A stretch of 64,000 nucleotides of DNA from Gordionus sp. m RMFG-2023. Taxonomy: Eukaryota > Nematomorpha > Gordioida > Chordodea > Parachordodidae. Location of the stretch: the NCBI RefSeq assembly GCF_954871325.1, contig NC_088775.1:86529561-86593560 (forward strand), in the 5' to 3' direction. Every line of letters starts with the position of its first letter. Position 1 is the stretch's first letter. The position numbers were made by a program, and so were the translations under genes. The notes under the pieces were generated by a model. It did no database searches, was not told the DNA's origin, and worked only from the letters and a program-made list of their open reading frames with translations. Below, piece by piece: positions 23,841 to 35,049 of this stretch.

Positions 23841-23982
23841 TCAAATAGTAACTATTTCTGAAACTCCTTGTCCAACAGGGAAAGGCCAACAAGCAGTAAC
23901 AGATTTTATGGAGTTAGAAGAGCCGAGTATTTGCTATTACAGACATAATGACCTGAAAGAAATATTTCCTCAGAAGCAATAA
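23841..23982 (+). CDS. Candidate terminal exon, unrecognised
   Basis: After a pyrimidine-rich acceptor (TTTTCAAATTTCTAG) a frame entering with one base encodes QIVTISETPCPTGKGQQAVT, then DFMELEEPSICYYRHNDLKE, and ends FPQKQ-stop. The composition is protein-like, richer in G+C than the flanks, and has no repeat homology that I can see. It could be the last exon of one of the upstream plus-strand genes. The phase needed upstream is 2. Confidence 0.4.
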
Positions 23983-24079
23983 AATTATTGGATTCAATGC
24001 TTATTCCAAATTCTTTTTTTCTTATTAGAATCTATTATTTAATTATGCAACTATTTTATGTATTACTTTTCAAAAACAC

Positions 24080-24670
24080 GTTGACTTGATTAAGAAGATG
24101 AGAATAGCGGAGAGCATTTTATTAGAACTCAAGGAAATTAGAGCTAATGTTGATGAAGAATTTCATATTTTATAAGTTATTATTGAGTCAAAAGCAGAGT
24201 TATACGTGTTTAATATTTGTATCACTTGACTTGCAGCAAGGCAAGCTCATCTTTAAAACATTAATATAGGATCGGTAGAAGAGTATTAAAAACAAATGTC
24301 CCTCTCTTAGATACATTTAAAACCCAAATAAATAAATGGTATTTAATTCATCATGCAGCACTTACCAATCTGCAAATATTACTTCCATAAAAGTCTTACC
24401 AACCTTTGTCAGATGATAATAGAAAAAAAAAATATTTATTAGATTTTTATCATAAAAATGTTAAAGTGTCTTATGATGTCTTATTAGCTGAATAACTATG
24501 TTTGAAGGATTAATAATGGTTGATTATCCCAAAAAATGTTATGGATGCCTTGGATTATTTCAAACACATTTTAGATTATATTCCCAATGTATTAAGATGG
24601 TTATATGTATTAGCAACTCATCCCATAATAAACTAGAAAGAACATTCTCTTTTTTAAGAAGAATAACAGA
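24080..24670 (+). mobile_element. hAT transposase fossil (DUF4371/ZMYM-like type)
   Basis: Fragments in several frames read IAESILLELKEIRANVDEEF, NVPLLDTFKTQINKW and PKNVMDALDYFKHILDYIPN, then RWLYVLATHP and NKLERTFSFLRRIT. The last two match the hATC dimerisation region (LATLP...ER.FS.LRRIK) of the hAT branch found in ZMYM/52-kDa-repressor-like proteins. Stops and frame changes are frequent, so it is dead. The BED finger, N-terminus and element ends were not found. It is cut off at 24667 by the start of another element. Confidence 0.75.
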
Positions 24671-24945
24671 GCCCTGCAGTAATACCATTTGTATAGCACG
24701 GCCCGGATTTATTTTAAATTTTTTACGACCACCAGGTTTTTTTTAAAAAAATTTCAGGCCGGGACCGACTTATTTTTAAATAAAATTTTCAGGCCCGACC
24801 CGGATTTTTTAAAAATAAATTATATTTATTTTTGATTTTTAGAGCTAATAATAACGATTTCAAATATAGGGTGTTTTAAAATATAAAGCCCGCCTCGGAT
24901 ATTTCTTTAAAAAAAATTCAGGCCCTGCCCGGGTGTTTTTTTTCT
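24667..24945. mobile_element. GGCCCG-rich hAT-like element, second copy
   Basis: It starts CAGAGCCCTGCAGTAATACC, then CACGGCCCGG, followed by repeated CAGGCCCGACCCGG-type motifs to about 24930. It closely follows the pattern of the element at 11436. The right terminus is not clear. Confidence 0.55.
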
Positions 24946-25144
24946 GAAAAATTTTATTTTCATATAACGCCAGTTATATCCGTTTAATATTTTTTAATTC
25001 ACATTTATTTTATAGTTTTTTATATGCCGGTTTATACATATAATTTATAATTCACCACATTAATTTAAAATTGTGTATTAGAAATAGTTTTTACTCCTAA
25101 TAAATTTATGCTTGATATTTTTGAAAAACAATAATACTTAAAAA

Positions 25145-25191
25145 AATTTAATATCCCCCCCCCCCAAACCAAATTCCTGCATACGCGCCTG
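25145..25191 (-). mobile_element. Terminal remnant of a CAGGCGCG-ended DNA transposon
   Basis: On the minus strand CAGGCGCGTATGCAGG leads into a long G run. This is a terminus seen in several animal DNA transposon families. Only this end was recognised. Confidence 0.45.
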
Positions 25192-25199
25192 ACACAGAT

Positions 25200-27460
25200 A
25201 TATTCAGCGCTTCTCTTACTAATGATTACTTACACAAATAGGTTTATATTTAATTCTATCTCCTTACTTAATATCTAACGTAATTAAGAATGATTATGAA
25301 AATTCTCCTAAAATTTATATAGATGACTCACCATGTTAAACATTTTTAAAATTAAAAAAAATAAAATAAGGTTCACATATAAAATTACCATATTTTTTAT
25401 ATAAATACATTTAAAATTTATTCACACATAATAATAATTTGAATAAAATTATTAGGAACATATTAAATATTTTTAAGCTGTCATTCCACTTTGTTGACTT
25501 TATTAGCTGCAAATATAGCTTCTACAGGTATCTTTTTTGCCTTTTGTCTTTTAACATAAAAATTGAAAGTTATTTTATTTTATTTAAATAATATAAACTC
25601 CCTAAGCTTTAGTAAAAAAAAAAAATCAACCACTTTCAATCTTTCGTGAAACATAATTTATGAGATTTTTTTAAAAATAAAAGACTAGAATTGCACTTAT
25701 AGTTATCTCCGAATCTTTTAGGCCTTTTTTTACTATTATTTTAGCTAGAGTCCGTTCATATTTTTTTATTAACCAATGAATATATAAATCATCTACTAAT
25801 ATTTTATGCCTATATATCAATTTAATTACATCATAAAAACTTAATATTATTTAATACTATTTAGACATGATCTAACTACTTAAATTGCGAAGAATTTGAA
25901 TATAAATATGAACCCTTGCACTTTTGAATTATACTATTATAATAAAAACATAAAAGATTTATTAACTATGGGCCCAAATTTTTTTCAATAAATATATCTT
26001 AGAAGAAATTGCTTAACTTTCAATTTTTAAAGTATTAAAGCATAAAAATTCACTGTCATCATTAAAATCAATATCAACATATTTTTAAATTAACTTAAAT
26101 CTCAAAGAAACCCCGGAATATTAAAATATTCAATCTACTGATAAGAACTTCATAAAACTAGTTTAAAAAATTTTTAATTCTAGATTTTCGCTGCATAATC
26201 TGTTCAACAAGGACTTGGTTCTGATTCTGATGATAGTTTAGAAATAACTTATTAACAATCATCCTACGAATGCAAACATTAATCATTTTTATCAACAGAC
26301 TTCGTTATTTGCCACAGTCCAATTTTCAGGTGGAATCACCTCCTTCCCGATAGACTAAGCTAGAGTGATAGATATCATCAATCCCATATTTCTTTATAAT
26401 TTAATAAATATAGGTAAATCCTGTTCACACCTATTAATACAAGCAATAACAAATTTTACCAACTTCATAGTAACGAAAGATTACTCCAGAAAAAATTTCA
26501 TTGATCTATGATGTACCCCATCAAACACTATTGGAGCTATTCATATTCAAAATATTATTTCTAAAATAATTTTCAAAATAAAATATCATTATCAGATATT
26601 TTACATCCTCCCAATAATGATAGGGAGTCAACGAAGGCTGCGAAACTACAAGTCATGCGGCGAGATTTACCCTATAGAATATATCAGCAATTCATTTATT
26701 TATCAAATTCGGCATTGCAAACCGTTTCAATTCTTAATTGTATTTATAGTTTTTCAGAAAAATATTCAAAATTTTTTTATTACATATAAAATCCATCAAT
26801 ACTACGTAATAAAACGCACAATTTAATATTAAATCAGAACTTTATACTTTTGTATCTAGCAATAAACAAAATAATACTAAATATAAAGATTACTCTTTAC
26901 TTTAACCTTAACATTTAATATTTGTATGGATGACGCTACATTCTCAGGCCTATAAATAAATAAAGCCTTCAACATTCGCCTTAACGATTAAATCGACCAT
27001 TAAAAAAAATGTAACATTTATTACAAAATAGAAAATTTATATGTTTAAGCAGTCAGTGAAAGTTAATTTTTAACCTTATGAAAAATGTTGAATAGACGAA
27101 AATTAAAAAATGCTTTTACCTCTTAAATGGGATAAGTCATTTAATTCTTCTATTTCCATTGATTTTTGAGATACTCTTCTGCAAAGTCAAATTACAATCA
27201 TTTATAATATTTTCATCTAAGCATTTTTTACTAAGCTAGAATCCGATCATATTTTTTTAGCGTTAATTAGCTCTCTTCCATAATATACAACTTGCTCTTT
27301 TATTCTTAAATGATATCTAAAACTCTGGATATATAAATCTGGCTTGATGAAAATAAATATTTTAATTTTTATATAAGCATAATATTTAGCTCGGGCTCTG
27401 ATGTAGCTGTGGGTCCAGCCTAATCTAAGTCGACACTTTTTTGGGCGATAATCAGACCAG
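25200..27460. other. Spacer, nothing recognised
   Basis: AT-rich with a few patches of ordinary composition (about 26170-26420, 26620-26720, 26930-27000) that could be worn repeats. No motif or spliced exon was found. Confidence 0.45.
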
Positions 27461-27466
27461 CAGTGG

Positions 27467-27545
27467 TCACAACGTTAGATATGTGCCCACCCCAAAGATG
27501 GAATTGAATGAAAATGATTGTTCTGTCCAAAAACATATGGGATCG
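27467..27545 (-). CDS. Exon F: cytoplasmic tail and stop
   Basis: A strong acceptor (TTCTTTTCCAG) and phase 2 fit the donor of exon E. It encodes DPICFWTEQSFSFNSIF then GVGTYLTL and TGA. No kinase, death or ZU5 domain can fit in so short a tail. A plus-strand open frame over the same bases is its shadow. Confidence 0.6.
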
Positions 27546-30500
27546 CTGGAAAAGAATTATGTATATCCTACCAAATTTCTTACATGTTGGCAACATAAAT
27601 TTTCTAATAAACTCCTTAATTTTTTATTTATTGTATTCATATTTTTTTTTTAAGTTTTACAAAATGACATTACTCGAAAAATATTTAAGACAGCCATTTT
27701 TTTCATTGAGGCAGTGTATTTATATATGAAAAAATATGGAAACATCATTAATTTAAATAATTACCTGGCTAAAAATGCTATGGCCCAAATTATGATGATC
27801 AAAAGTAGTATGCTAACCAACGATAGATATATGAGGTTATTTCCCTTAACCAATACTTGAGACCATGTATCTGGTTCGAGTATTTTTATAAGGAGTCTGT
27901 TCGTTTCCCAGGCGTGCATAGTATTCACTTCTATTATCTCACAACACCAAGTTCCAGAGTGAGCTATTGAATCTATATTTTTTATTTTTATGTAAGGCAC
28001 TTGAGACGGTAATTTTTCTAGCATGTAATCCTTGAACACGGTGTCATTCAATTTCCATATTTGATTGAATTTCGGTTTTTCACCGCCGCCGGCATGCTTA
28101 GATTTGTGATAGATTTCTTTCACAACGTTTTCAATATAACCGCCAAAACAGGGAAGTTCTAAAAAACCGTTTCTAGAGGATTTGATGTAAATATCAGGCG
28201 TTTTCGATGAAACTATTTGTCAAATTTATTTTTATAATCATATTTTCAACTAATTAATTTTTATCAAGAGAGTTGATCATTTATAAAAATCCATTGATAT
28301 GTCATATATCGCTACAGAAAAATAATAGAAATGGGATAATATTTTCTTTAAAAAAATAAAATATTTTTCACATTTACACATATATTTTTTTGAGAAAATG
28401 AATGTATCTTTATAAGTATTTTTATCTTCGATTTTCTGTTACTAAACGTCTCGATTTGGGGAAATTTTTAAATATAGCTAACTCAAGATTTTAAACCAAA
28501 AGAAAGTCACCTAAGCTTATAAATTTTGCCCACAGGTGGCAAAAAAGCCTTGACATCTATTGACAAAATTTAAAGCTTAGATAATAATATTTTAGCTAAA
28601 ATCTAAATTTAGCCATTTGTCTATAAAGACTTATTAACTTTTATTGTTGAAAATTTTTTTCTTCTTATTTTGTAATTTTTATATACCTGTTAAAGTGTAA
28701 AAACTAGCTAAGATTTTGCGATGTGAGTCATAAACCAAATAGCAATTATAGACACCGCTATCACTGTTGCGCACATTTTGAAGAGCTTTCGGGATTTCGA
28801 AACATTTTTTTTTTAGAATTTAGTTTGTGAGAATTGAATTTATATAATTGTACATGTTATTATTTTTTCAAAATTTACTATTATTTATAAGCGACAATGA
28901 ACTAAAATCATGTGTTATATCATAAAACATCATTGCTTTACTAAAAGTAAAATAACTTTGGATATGGTTTAACTTTAGTGTTCTCTTATGGCTCGATCTG
29001 AGCCTTTTTAAAAACGTTTAACTCATTATTATAATCAGAAAAATATCGCCTTAAGCCTCGAGATATCGCTAATAGATATCCAAACCTTTCTGCCACATGT
29101 TGGCAAAATCTTCAGGCTTGCGGAATATCTTTCTGGGAAAAATATCGAGTTAGCCGTTATTTAAAAATTTGCCCAAATCGAGCCTTTTAGCTACACTATT
29201 TAACTTACTTAAATTTTCCTTATCCATATACATACGTGAAAAGTCGTATATGAGATCTTTCCCGTTAAATAGCCACGTAAATCTAGTCTTTGGATGTAAC
29301 GGTAGCACGTCATTCATCAAGATAGTTGGCAAACATGATAACAAAACTTCTTGACCCTCTTTAACTGAAGCGTAGTTATTATTCATTCCTTTAAATATTT
29401 AAATATAAAAACATACGTTTTAAATATTTAGATTAATTTATTTTGTTGAAAAACTTTGAAGCATCCCTAACAATTTAGTCCGCAAAATGGGGTTTAAAGT
29501 AACAGAGATGATAGTCGAAGATGTAAAACTGCAGACCAAAGTTACATTATCGAATAATGTATCGTTTCCTTCACACTTTTTCCCTCCATTTTGAGGGAAC
29601 GGACTATCGCAATATCTTTTAGCCAAACATTCCATATTTTTATGTTTGGAATCCTTATTATAAACTGTTGTTTGTTCGGGAAGAGTTGATTTAGTTAAAG
29701 TATCTGCCTTTTTATAACACAGGCATCCCCATTGACCCCATTGTCCGTCTTTGGGGCAAAGATGAGGTAATTCGCAAGCTATAGTTTCAATCGCGGAACC
29801 TTCACATTCTTTACTTATATTTAAGAAAAAGTAACGATCTTTTATATTTTTCTTAAAATATAATATACTATTTTTATACTATGAAAAGAACAAAACGGAC
29901 ATGTAGTGTTGTTATAAGGGCTCGATTTAAGCCGATTTTTAAAATCGGCTAACTCAATATTTTAGCCTGAAAAATATTGTCTAAGTGAGATTTTGTTAAT
30001 AGATGTTCAAACCTTTGTGCAACCTATGAGCAAAATCTTAAGGTTTGCATAATATTTTTCCTGATAAAATATTGAGTTAGCCGTTTTAAAAATCGGCTTA
30101 AAATGAGCAGTTTAACAACACTACGGACATGCATCATATAGACCAGTTATGATTCATAAGATACCTAGTTCCAGAAATTTATATAATCTATAAAATATTT
30201 ACGGTTTATAAGTCTTACCACTTATACCATTTTGAAAATAATATCTAAAAAGCGTTTTCTACTTATCAAAGTTCTGCATTTCAAAAGAAGTTTACAAACT
30301 TTCGAAACTTTAATGAAAATAAATAAATAAGTTATTCTATCAATTAATAATAAAAACATGTCCAAAACATAATTCTAGAAAATTTTTCATAAATTTCAAA
30401 AATTTGACATATGATTTCATTAAAATTTTGGACACCGTTATATTATGAGAAAATTATATATTAATTTAAACGGTAAAATTTAAGTAAAACATAATGTATA

Positions 30501-32006
30501 AAATGAAATTATTAGAATACCTTATCAATTTTGGAACCATAAAATATATTATGATTAGAGGCCTGCGGTGGTCTGGTCTTTAACCGGGCCACCCCCGTTT
30601 TAAAACATCTTAAAAAAGGGGCTGATAATGATTGAGTGAAAAAAAATTAAACAATTGGTCGTCAAATATAGTAGCCAGGACTTTGCTAATTGGGGGGGGG
30701 GGAATCACTATTCTGTAGGGTTTTTCCTCTAAATTTTATTGGACTCTTCAGGTAAATGTTGGTCTTTAGCTATTTTAGATTTTTATAAAAATAATCTTAT
30801 GGTTTAGCTTTTTTTTTTAATTATAAAAATGTTTTTTTTTCTAAAAATTTTGAATTATAGTGGTTATTTAAAAAAAAAATTATTAATTTTCACTAATTTC
30901 TCTTTCAGATCCCTGTTTATAGTGATAGGATACATTTTGAGAATGTAGAAAGGGGTGATATTTACTAGAACTAGCTTATTTCCTATTGATCCCTGACTAC
31001 ACCTATGCGGGCCAATAAGTAATATTCTAAGGATTGAATGGCAAGGATGATCTATATTTATTAAAAATTAATGATCAAATTTTTGTCAATTAAAGTAGGA
31101 CTACAACATTTGTAAACCAATAGATGAGTTATTTTTTTTTCTAAGCATATATGTGGATAGGCAGATTAAAAAATTTATAACTTTCGCTCAGTAAAATAAA
31201 AAAAATGGAAGCTACCTCTAGTACTGTATAAAAAATATATTAAACAAATATTAATTATTAATCATATATTAATCATTAATCATATATTAATTATTAAAAA
31301 TATTGTATATGTTAATAAGCGTCAAGGTGTTTTTATTTTTTGCTCAATATATTATTATTTTTAACCTTGAATCCTATTATTTTAAAATCTGATTTTACTG
31401 GACATGTATTCCCTACCTAGTGATATATTCATAAAATTTTGCTGTTAACTTTTTTAGTCAGTCATTCATTATTTATATAAAATAACAAACTAATATAAAA
31501 ATTATATTAAAATTCAAAAAGTTCTTGAAAAAAAATTGTCTTAAAATCACAAAGTAGGTTTTTTTTCTAAAAATGCTGGAATACATTTTCTGGTAAAACC
31601 CAGATTCTTGAAGTTGAAAAAAATAAAGACGTTAACTGAAAGATTATATTGACGCTAATATTTATATATATATATACTCTTTAGAAAAAGTTATCATTTA
31701 ACAAACAATCGTTACCATGAACACTCTGCGTCATTGTAGTTGTCTCCGTCGTGGGAATAGTCACTCGAATAGTGGAGGCTCTCAACTTCTTTTTCTCTCT
31801 TTTCTGTTTCAATCTATCACGAAGTCTTAAGGAAGCTGCTAGAATATTGTCGGCCAAAATCCGTATCATATTGTTGGGTAAGGTATCCTCATTCTTCGTA
31901 CCCGACTCTATTAAACAAAGGCGTTTCCTTGTTTTAATCTTGATTTCGCAGGCCATCGAACACTCGTTTTCCCAATCTCCCCATTCGCCCCATTCTGAAC
32001 CGTCAA
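27467..32006 (-). CDS. TSP1-TSP1-Ig-Ig single-pass membrane protein (N-terminus not found)
   Basis: Six minus-strand exons (31716-32006, 29530-29808, 29209-29388, 28687-28785, 27765-28212, 27467-27545) join in phase 1,1,1,1,2. The protein has a WxxWxxW TSP1 repeat whose middle holds a long basic insert, a second TSP1 repeat, an Ig domain split over two exons (VLLSC ... SDSGVYNCY), a second Ig domain (LELPC ... HSGTWCCE), a helix LIYLSLVSILLLIIIIWAIAF and a tail of about 27 residues. It should be a cell-surface adhesion or receptor protein. TSP1 and Ig domains coexist in UNC5 netrin receptors, but there the Ig pair comes first and the tail is long, so it is not simply UNC5. The first exon with a signal peptide must lie above 32006. 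About 457 residues are accounted for. Confidence 0.85.
27765..28212 (-). CDS. Exon E: second Ig domain and transmembrane helix
   Basis: Acceptor ACAAATAG, donor GCCAG|GTAATT. The Ig core is FLELPCFGG, then the tryptophan in NQIWKLN, then KIKNIDSIAHSGTWCCEI, which gives the two cysteines and the S/D-x-G-x-(Y/W)-x-C motif. The extra Cys next to the canonical one (TWCCE) is unusual. A hydrophobic run of about 22 residues follows. Confidence 0.85.
28436..28637. mobile_element. MITE M1, worn copy in an intron
   Basis: TACTAAACGTCTCGATTTGG, GCTAACTCAAG, CACAGGTGGCAAAAAAGCC and TTAGCCATTTG match both arms of M1. The terminal bases have decayed. Confidence 0.65.
28687..28785 (-). CDS. Exon D: second half of first Ig domain
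   Basis: A 99-bp exon in phase 1 at both ends. LQNVRNSDSGVYNCYLVYDS contains the D-S-G-x-Y-x-C motif of Ig strand F. The donor is AACAG|GTATAT. The acceptor follows CCCGAAAG with a weak pyrimidine tract, and was chosen because it restores the frame with exon C (giving LTLQNV). Confidence 0.8.
28976..29198. mobile_element. MITE M1 with perfect 8-bp target duplication next to a splice donor
   Basis: A 223-bp copy flanked by TTTAACTT on both sides (28968-28975, 29199-29206). The right-hand duplication overlaps the GTAAGT donor of exon C (plus 29203-29208, ACTTAC). The element therefore begins about ten bases into the intron. Confidence 0.95.
29209..29388 (-). CDS. Exon C: first half of first Ig domain
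   Basis: Encodes SVKEGQEVLLSCLPTI, the first Ig cysteine, and TRFTWLFNGKDLI with the core tryptophan. The consensus donor is AATTTAA|GTAAGT. There are two possible acceptors in the same phase, at 29388 (TTTAAAG) or 29364 (GCTTCAG). An apparent reading frame beyond 29209 runs into the MITE and is not coding. Confidence 0.8.
29530..29808 (-). CDS. Exon B: end of TSP1-1 and most of TSP1-2
   Basis: Starts CEGSAIETIACELPHLCPKD, the closing cysteines of one TSP1 repeat. It continues DGQWGQWGCLC and RYCDSPFPQNGGKKCEG of the next, then DNVTLVC, the expected last cysteine. The middle of TSP1-2 carries an insert of about 35 residues. The 3' limit at CTGCA|GTTTTA is the phase-1 choice but a weak donor. 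GATAAT|GTAACT is a better consensus but gives the wrong phase and loses a cysteine. Confidence 0.75.
29904..30123. mobile_element. MITE M1 with perfect 8-bp target duplication
   Basis: A 220-bp copy flanked by CGGACATG (29896-29903, 30124-30131), in the intron between exons A and B. Confidence 0.95.
30556..30640 (+). mobile_element. Left end of a hAT-like element (GGCCCG group)
   Basis: TAGAGGCCTGCGGTGGTCTG, then ACCGGGCCACCCCCG, resembles the ends TAGAGATCTGC and CAGAGACCTGC of the GGCCCG-rich elements. No right end was found. Confidence 0.4.
31308..31661. mobile_element. Long-TIR MITE (family T), copy 1
   Basis: The ends TATGTTAATAAGCGTCAAGG and the inverse TATTAGCGTCAATATAATC bound an internally palindromic, AT-rich sequence. 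It shares ATTTTACTGG and ATGCTGGAATACATTT blocks with the copies at 32195 and 59273. It lies just 3' of exon A (minus sense). Confidence 0.7.
31716..32006 (-). CDS. Exon A: start of TSP1-1 with a basic insert
   Basis: Begins DGSEWGEWGDWENECSMACE, then KTRKRLC, i.e. the Trp ladder, CxxxC and R-x-R-x-C of TSP1. An insert then follows, with a basic helix (RLRDRLKQKREKKKLR) and a Ser/Thr-rich run (IPTTETTTMTQS). The repeat's last cysteines come in exon B. Acceptor AAAAATTAG, donor CATG|GTAACG. The preceding exon must end in phase 1; none was identified. Confidence 0.85.
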
Positions 32007-32194
32007 CTAATTTTTACATATAAATGAACCCTTTTTTTTGATATTATAAATATACCAAATTTATTTAAAAGTTGCAAGAGTCTGTCAATAATTGATATCA
32101 AAATATAATAGTAATGATAATACATAAAAGAAATTCGAATTATGTTCTGAATTTAATCATTAAATATTATTATTTTTTTAATTTAACTATATTA

Positions 32195-32603
32195 TATGTT
32201 AGCGTCAAATGTGTTTTTTTCCGGCAATGTATTATTTATTACAAATTTATATTAATTTTTGAACTCGTTTTAATAAATTAAAAAATCATATTTTACCAGA
32301 AAATATATTCTATCATGTTTGTGTAATACCTACTATCTTATGAATTGTAGACAATCTTATTGTTAGTCTTTGAATTATTAATAATTTGTATACAAAATTC
32401 ATGGAAAAGCGGTTATAAATTATATTTAAGTTTAAAAAGTTTAGGAAAAAATTGTCTGAAATTCATAGGGTAGGTATTCCAAACATGATGGAATGCATTT
32501 CCAGTAAAATCAATTTTTTTAAATTTTAAAAAACGCGCTAAAAAATTATTTAAAGTTGAAAAAAGTAACATATTGCAGGAAAAAACACAATGAACCTAAC
32601 ATA
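32195..32603. mobile_element. Long-TIR MITE (family T), copy 2
   Basis: 409 bp. The left end TATGTTAGCGTCAAATGTG and the right end (reverse complement TATGTTAGGTTCATTGTG) are followed by TTTTTTCCGGCAATGT-type sequence. The arms pair for well over 100 bp. No transposase. Confidence 0.8.
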
Positions 32604-32609
32604 GATATA

Positions 32610-34580
32610 TTAATTAAATTTTTTTTTTAATTTAAATTAGTGTGTGAATTGCATCGGTTTATAAATCTAAAATATCCTAGTACACATACTTTAAGTGATA
32701 ATAACTCAACACAGGGATTGTTCAAATGAAAGAATATTTTTTTTAAATAGGTTCAAATGTATTTAAAATTAAACACGTATTTGAAGTAAGGAGTATGATT
32801 TATGGTTAAACAAATATGGGGTTGAGTTGATTAAATTTTTTTAGAGATATGGGTTAAGATCAAGTTAATGACATTTATTAATATTGCATAAAAAATTTAT
32901 AAAGAATAAGAGAGTAACATAATTTTTTTTTAAATAAATAGCAAAAATGAAGTAGCGATTTATCAGTAGCTTACACTTATAAGAAAAAATATTAACCCTT
33001 GGCCCGATAATACACCTACTCATTAGTTATTAACCGAACCAGAACATAGGGAATGCTAGAATCAAGGTAAATACTGGAGCTAGAGCATGAAAGCCTTTTC
33101 ATAGAAAACGTCACCATTTAAAAATTTTCAACTAGGTTCCACTATTGTTTAAATTTATTTTAAATCGTGTGAATTTCAATAATTAAAGAAAAACGGGTAT
33201 AATCTTTGTTATAATAAAAATAATTATTATAGTTATACAAATATTCTTTACATGTTTAAATAAATTACGATTATTTAATATCTAATAGTATATACGTAAC
33301 TTCAATTTGTGAGTCAAAAAAAGAAGTTTGGTATAATACCACTCTTAATCATCTTCAAGTATGGAAAAAAATTTATATGTATAATTAGAAATATATAAAA
33401 ATTATTGTTTTCATTTTCGGATATAATATATTCTGGCACGTTTAAGACACATATTTTTTATAAAAAAAAAGCTTTAAAAATATGGATATCTTGATACTTC
33501 AATTATAATAATACATGTTATGTAGGATTAGAATGTTGTAGTAAATGTGACAGCACAACATAAATGGGTGGGAAAAAATATGGTTTAAAATCATGTAAAT
33601 TTAGTAAAATATGAATTTTGATTATATAATTTTTTTTAGTTTGTAAATGAATGTATGAAGGGTCGTAATAATTTAAAGTAATCAATTTAATTTATAAATC
33701 TAATATTTATAGATTCGTGTTTTTGCCAGATAGTGATGCTAGAATTTATGTGATTTATTTTTGTAAGCATTTAAAACTTCTTTTTTTTAACAATGTAATA
33801 AATAATAAATGATTTTATATTTATTAAATCTTTTTAATTAAACTAGATTAGAATTATTGAAATTTAAAAAATAAATATATATAAATCTGGGAATTTCGAT
33901 ATTTTGTGTTTACTATTTTCCTATAAATACTCCTACTTATATATTGAGGCTATTTAAGATTTGCCCAAATCATTTATTGATAAATTTTTGATTCTCTCAG
34001 ATGTCTAATTAAATATTTCTAAAATTTACAACATCAGCTATCCAAAATCACTCTAGCAAATTAATATTTGGACACTTCTTGATAGCCCCTCCACCCGCAT
34101 CAAATAATGTACAACTATAACTATAATCGATGCCATTTGAAATATGAGAGAAAAATCTTGATCACCTTAGTTTAAAAATATTGCATTGTATGGAAAATGA
34201 TATATATAATTACAGCACGATTGACTATTTTTTTTTGTTGCACAAATAATTTTTTAAGAAAAACACTATAATCTTAATTGATAATAAAAATGACATTTGT
34301 AGAAACATGGAAAATAATTTTGAACTAATCTTTTTGGTATGATGTTTCATTATTAACTTGTCAAAATCAGTAGATAAATCTCACGGATTCACAAATTCTT
34401 GAAGTAGCTTGTAATCGAATAATTTTTTTTTTATACTATGAGGCAATAAATTTTCCGTAAATTACATTCTAAGAAGAAGAAAAAATTGATGTAAGATTAT
34501 TCAAATAAGAAAAACAAATTTGGAGGAAAAATAGTGTAACATAATAAAATATCTAAAAATCAAAATAATCTAATTTATAT
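32610..34580. other. Stretch upstream of exon A, no exon identified
   Basis: The 5' exon with signal peptide of the TSP1/Ig gene should lie here or beyond, but I could not identify it. The sequence is AT-rich with no motif or clear repeat end. Confidence 0.45.
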
Positions 34581-34582
34581 AC

Positions 34583-34737
34583 ATGATTAATGGGTTTCTA
34601 TGGAGTGCTTCATTGAAAGTGGACTATACTGCTGAAAATAAATATTTGGCTATGGCGAATCTCTGCAGCAAGAAGAATCCTTGGCGAAACCCATCAGTTA
34701 GTATCCAAATGCCCAGTTCCTTGGAAAAAAAGATAAG
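34583..34737 (+). CDS. Candidate exon, unrecognised
   Basis: An ATG-initiated frame gives MINGFLWSASLKVDY, then YLAMANLCSKKNPWRNPSVS, and reaches a good donor ATAAG|GTAGGA in phase 2. Composition is less AT-rich than the surroundings. There is no partner exon or homology, so it may be chance. Confidence 0.25.
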
Positions 34738-34919
34738 GTAGGATGCCAGAAGTTGTCAATTATTATCGAAATTATTAGGATAAATAATAGGGTCATCAGA
34801 AATTTCCGAGTATTTTTTTTAAAAATTATTTATGATACAGCATAAATACAATAAAAGATTTTCGATGAATGAAAGTTATTCAGTTGTTTTAATTTTATAT
34901 AGTTTTGTAATATTTATTT

Positions 34920-35044
34920 TAGCCATAAATATTATGCAAAGCCTGGAGATTTTGCTCATAAATGGAGGAAAGATTTGGATATTAATGAAATCGGCTAAAA
35001 TATTGGTTAGGCCGTTTTTTTAAAATTTGAGCCGTTTAACAACA
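34920..35044. mobile_element. MITE M1, right part
   Basis: AAAGCCTGGAGATTTTGCTC, GGCTAAAATATTGGTTAGGC and GAGCCGTTTAACAACA match the centre and right arm of M1. The left arm is largely gone. Confidence 0.75.
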
Positions 35045-35049
35045 AATTG

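Noticed and set aside
27441-27729. Two overlapping plus-strand frames (70 and 73 codons)
   Set aside because: The first overlaps the minus-strand tail exon with its strong acceptor. The second is AT-rich and featureless.
29150-29208. Extension of the Ig exon frame past 29209
   Set aside because: This part is intron start and MITE M1 sequence. The consensus donor GTAAGT ends the exon at 29209.
31751-32023. 90-codon plus-strand open frame
   Set aside because: It is a shadow of the TSP1 exon at 31716-32006, which has TSP1 motifs and matching splice phases.
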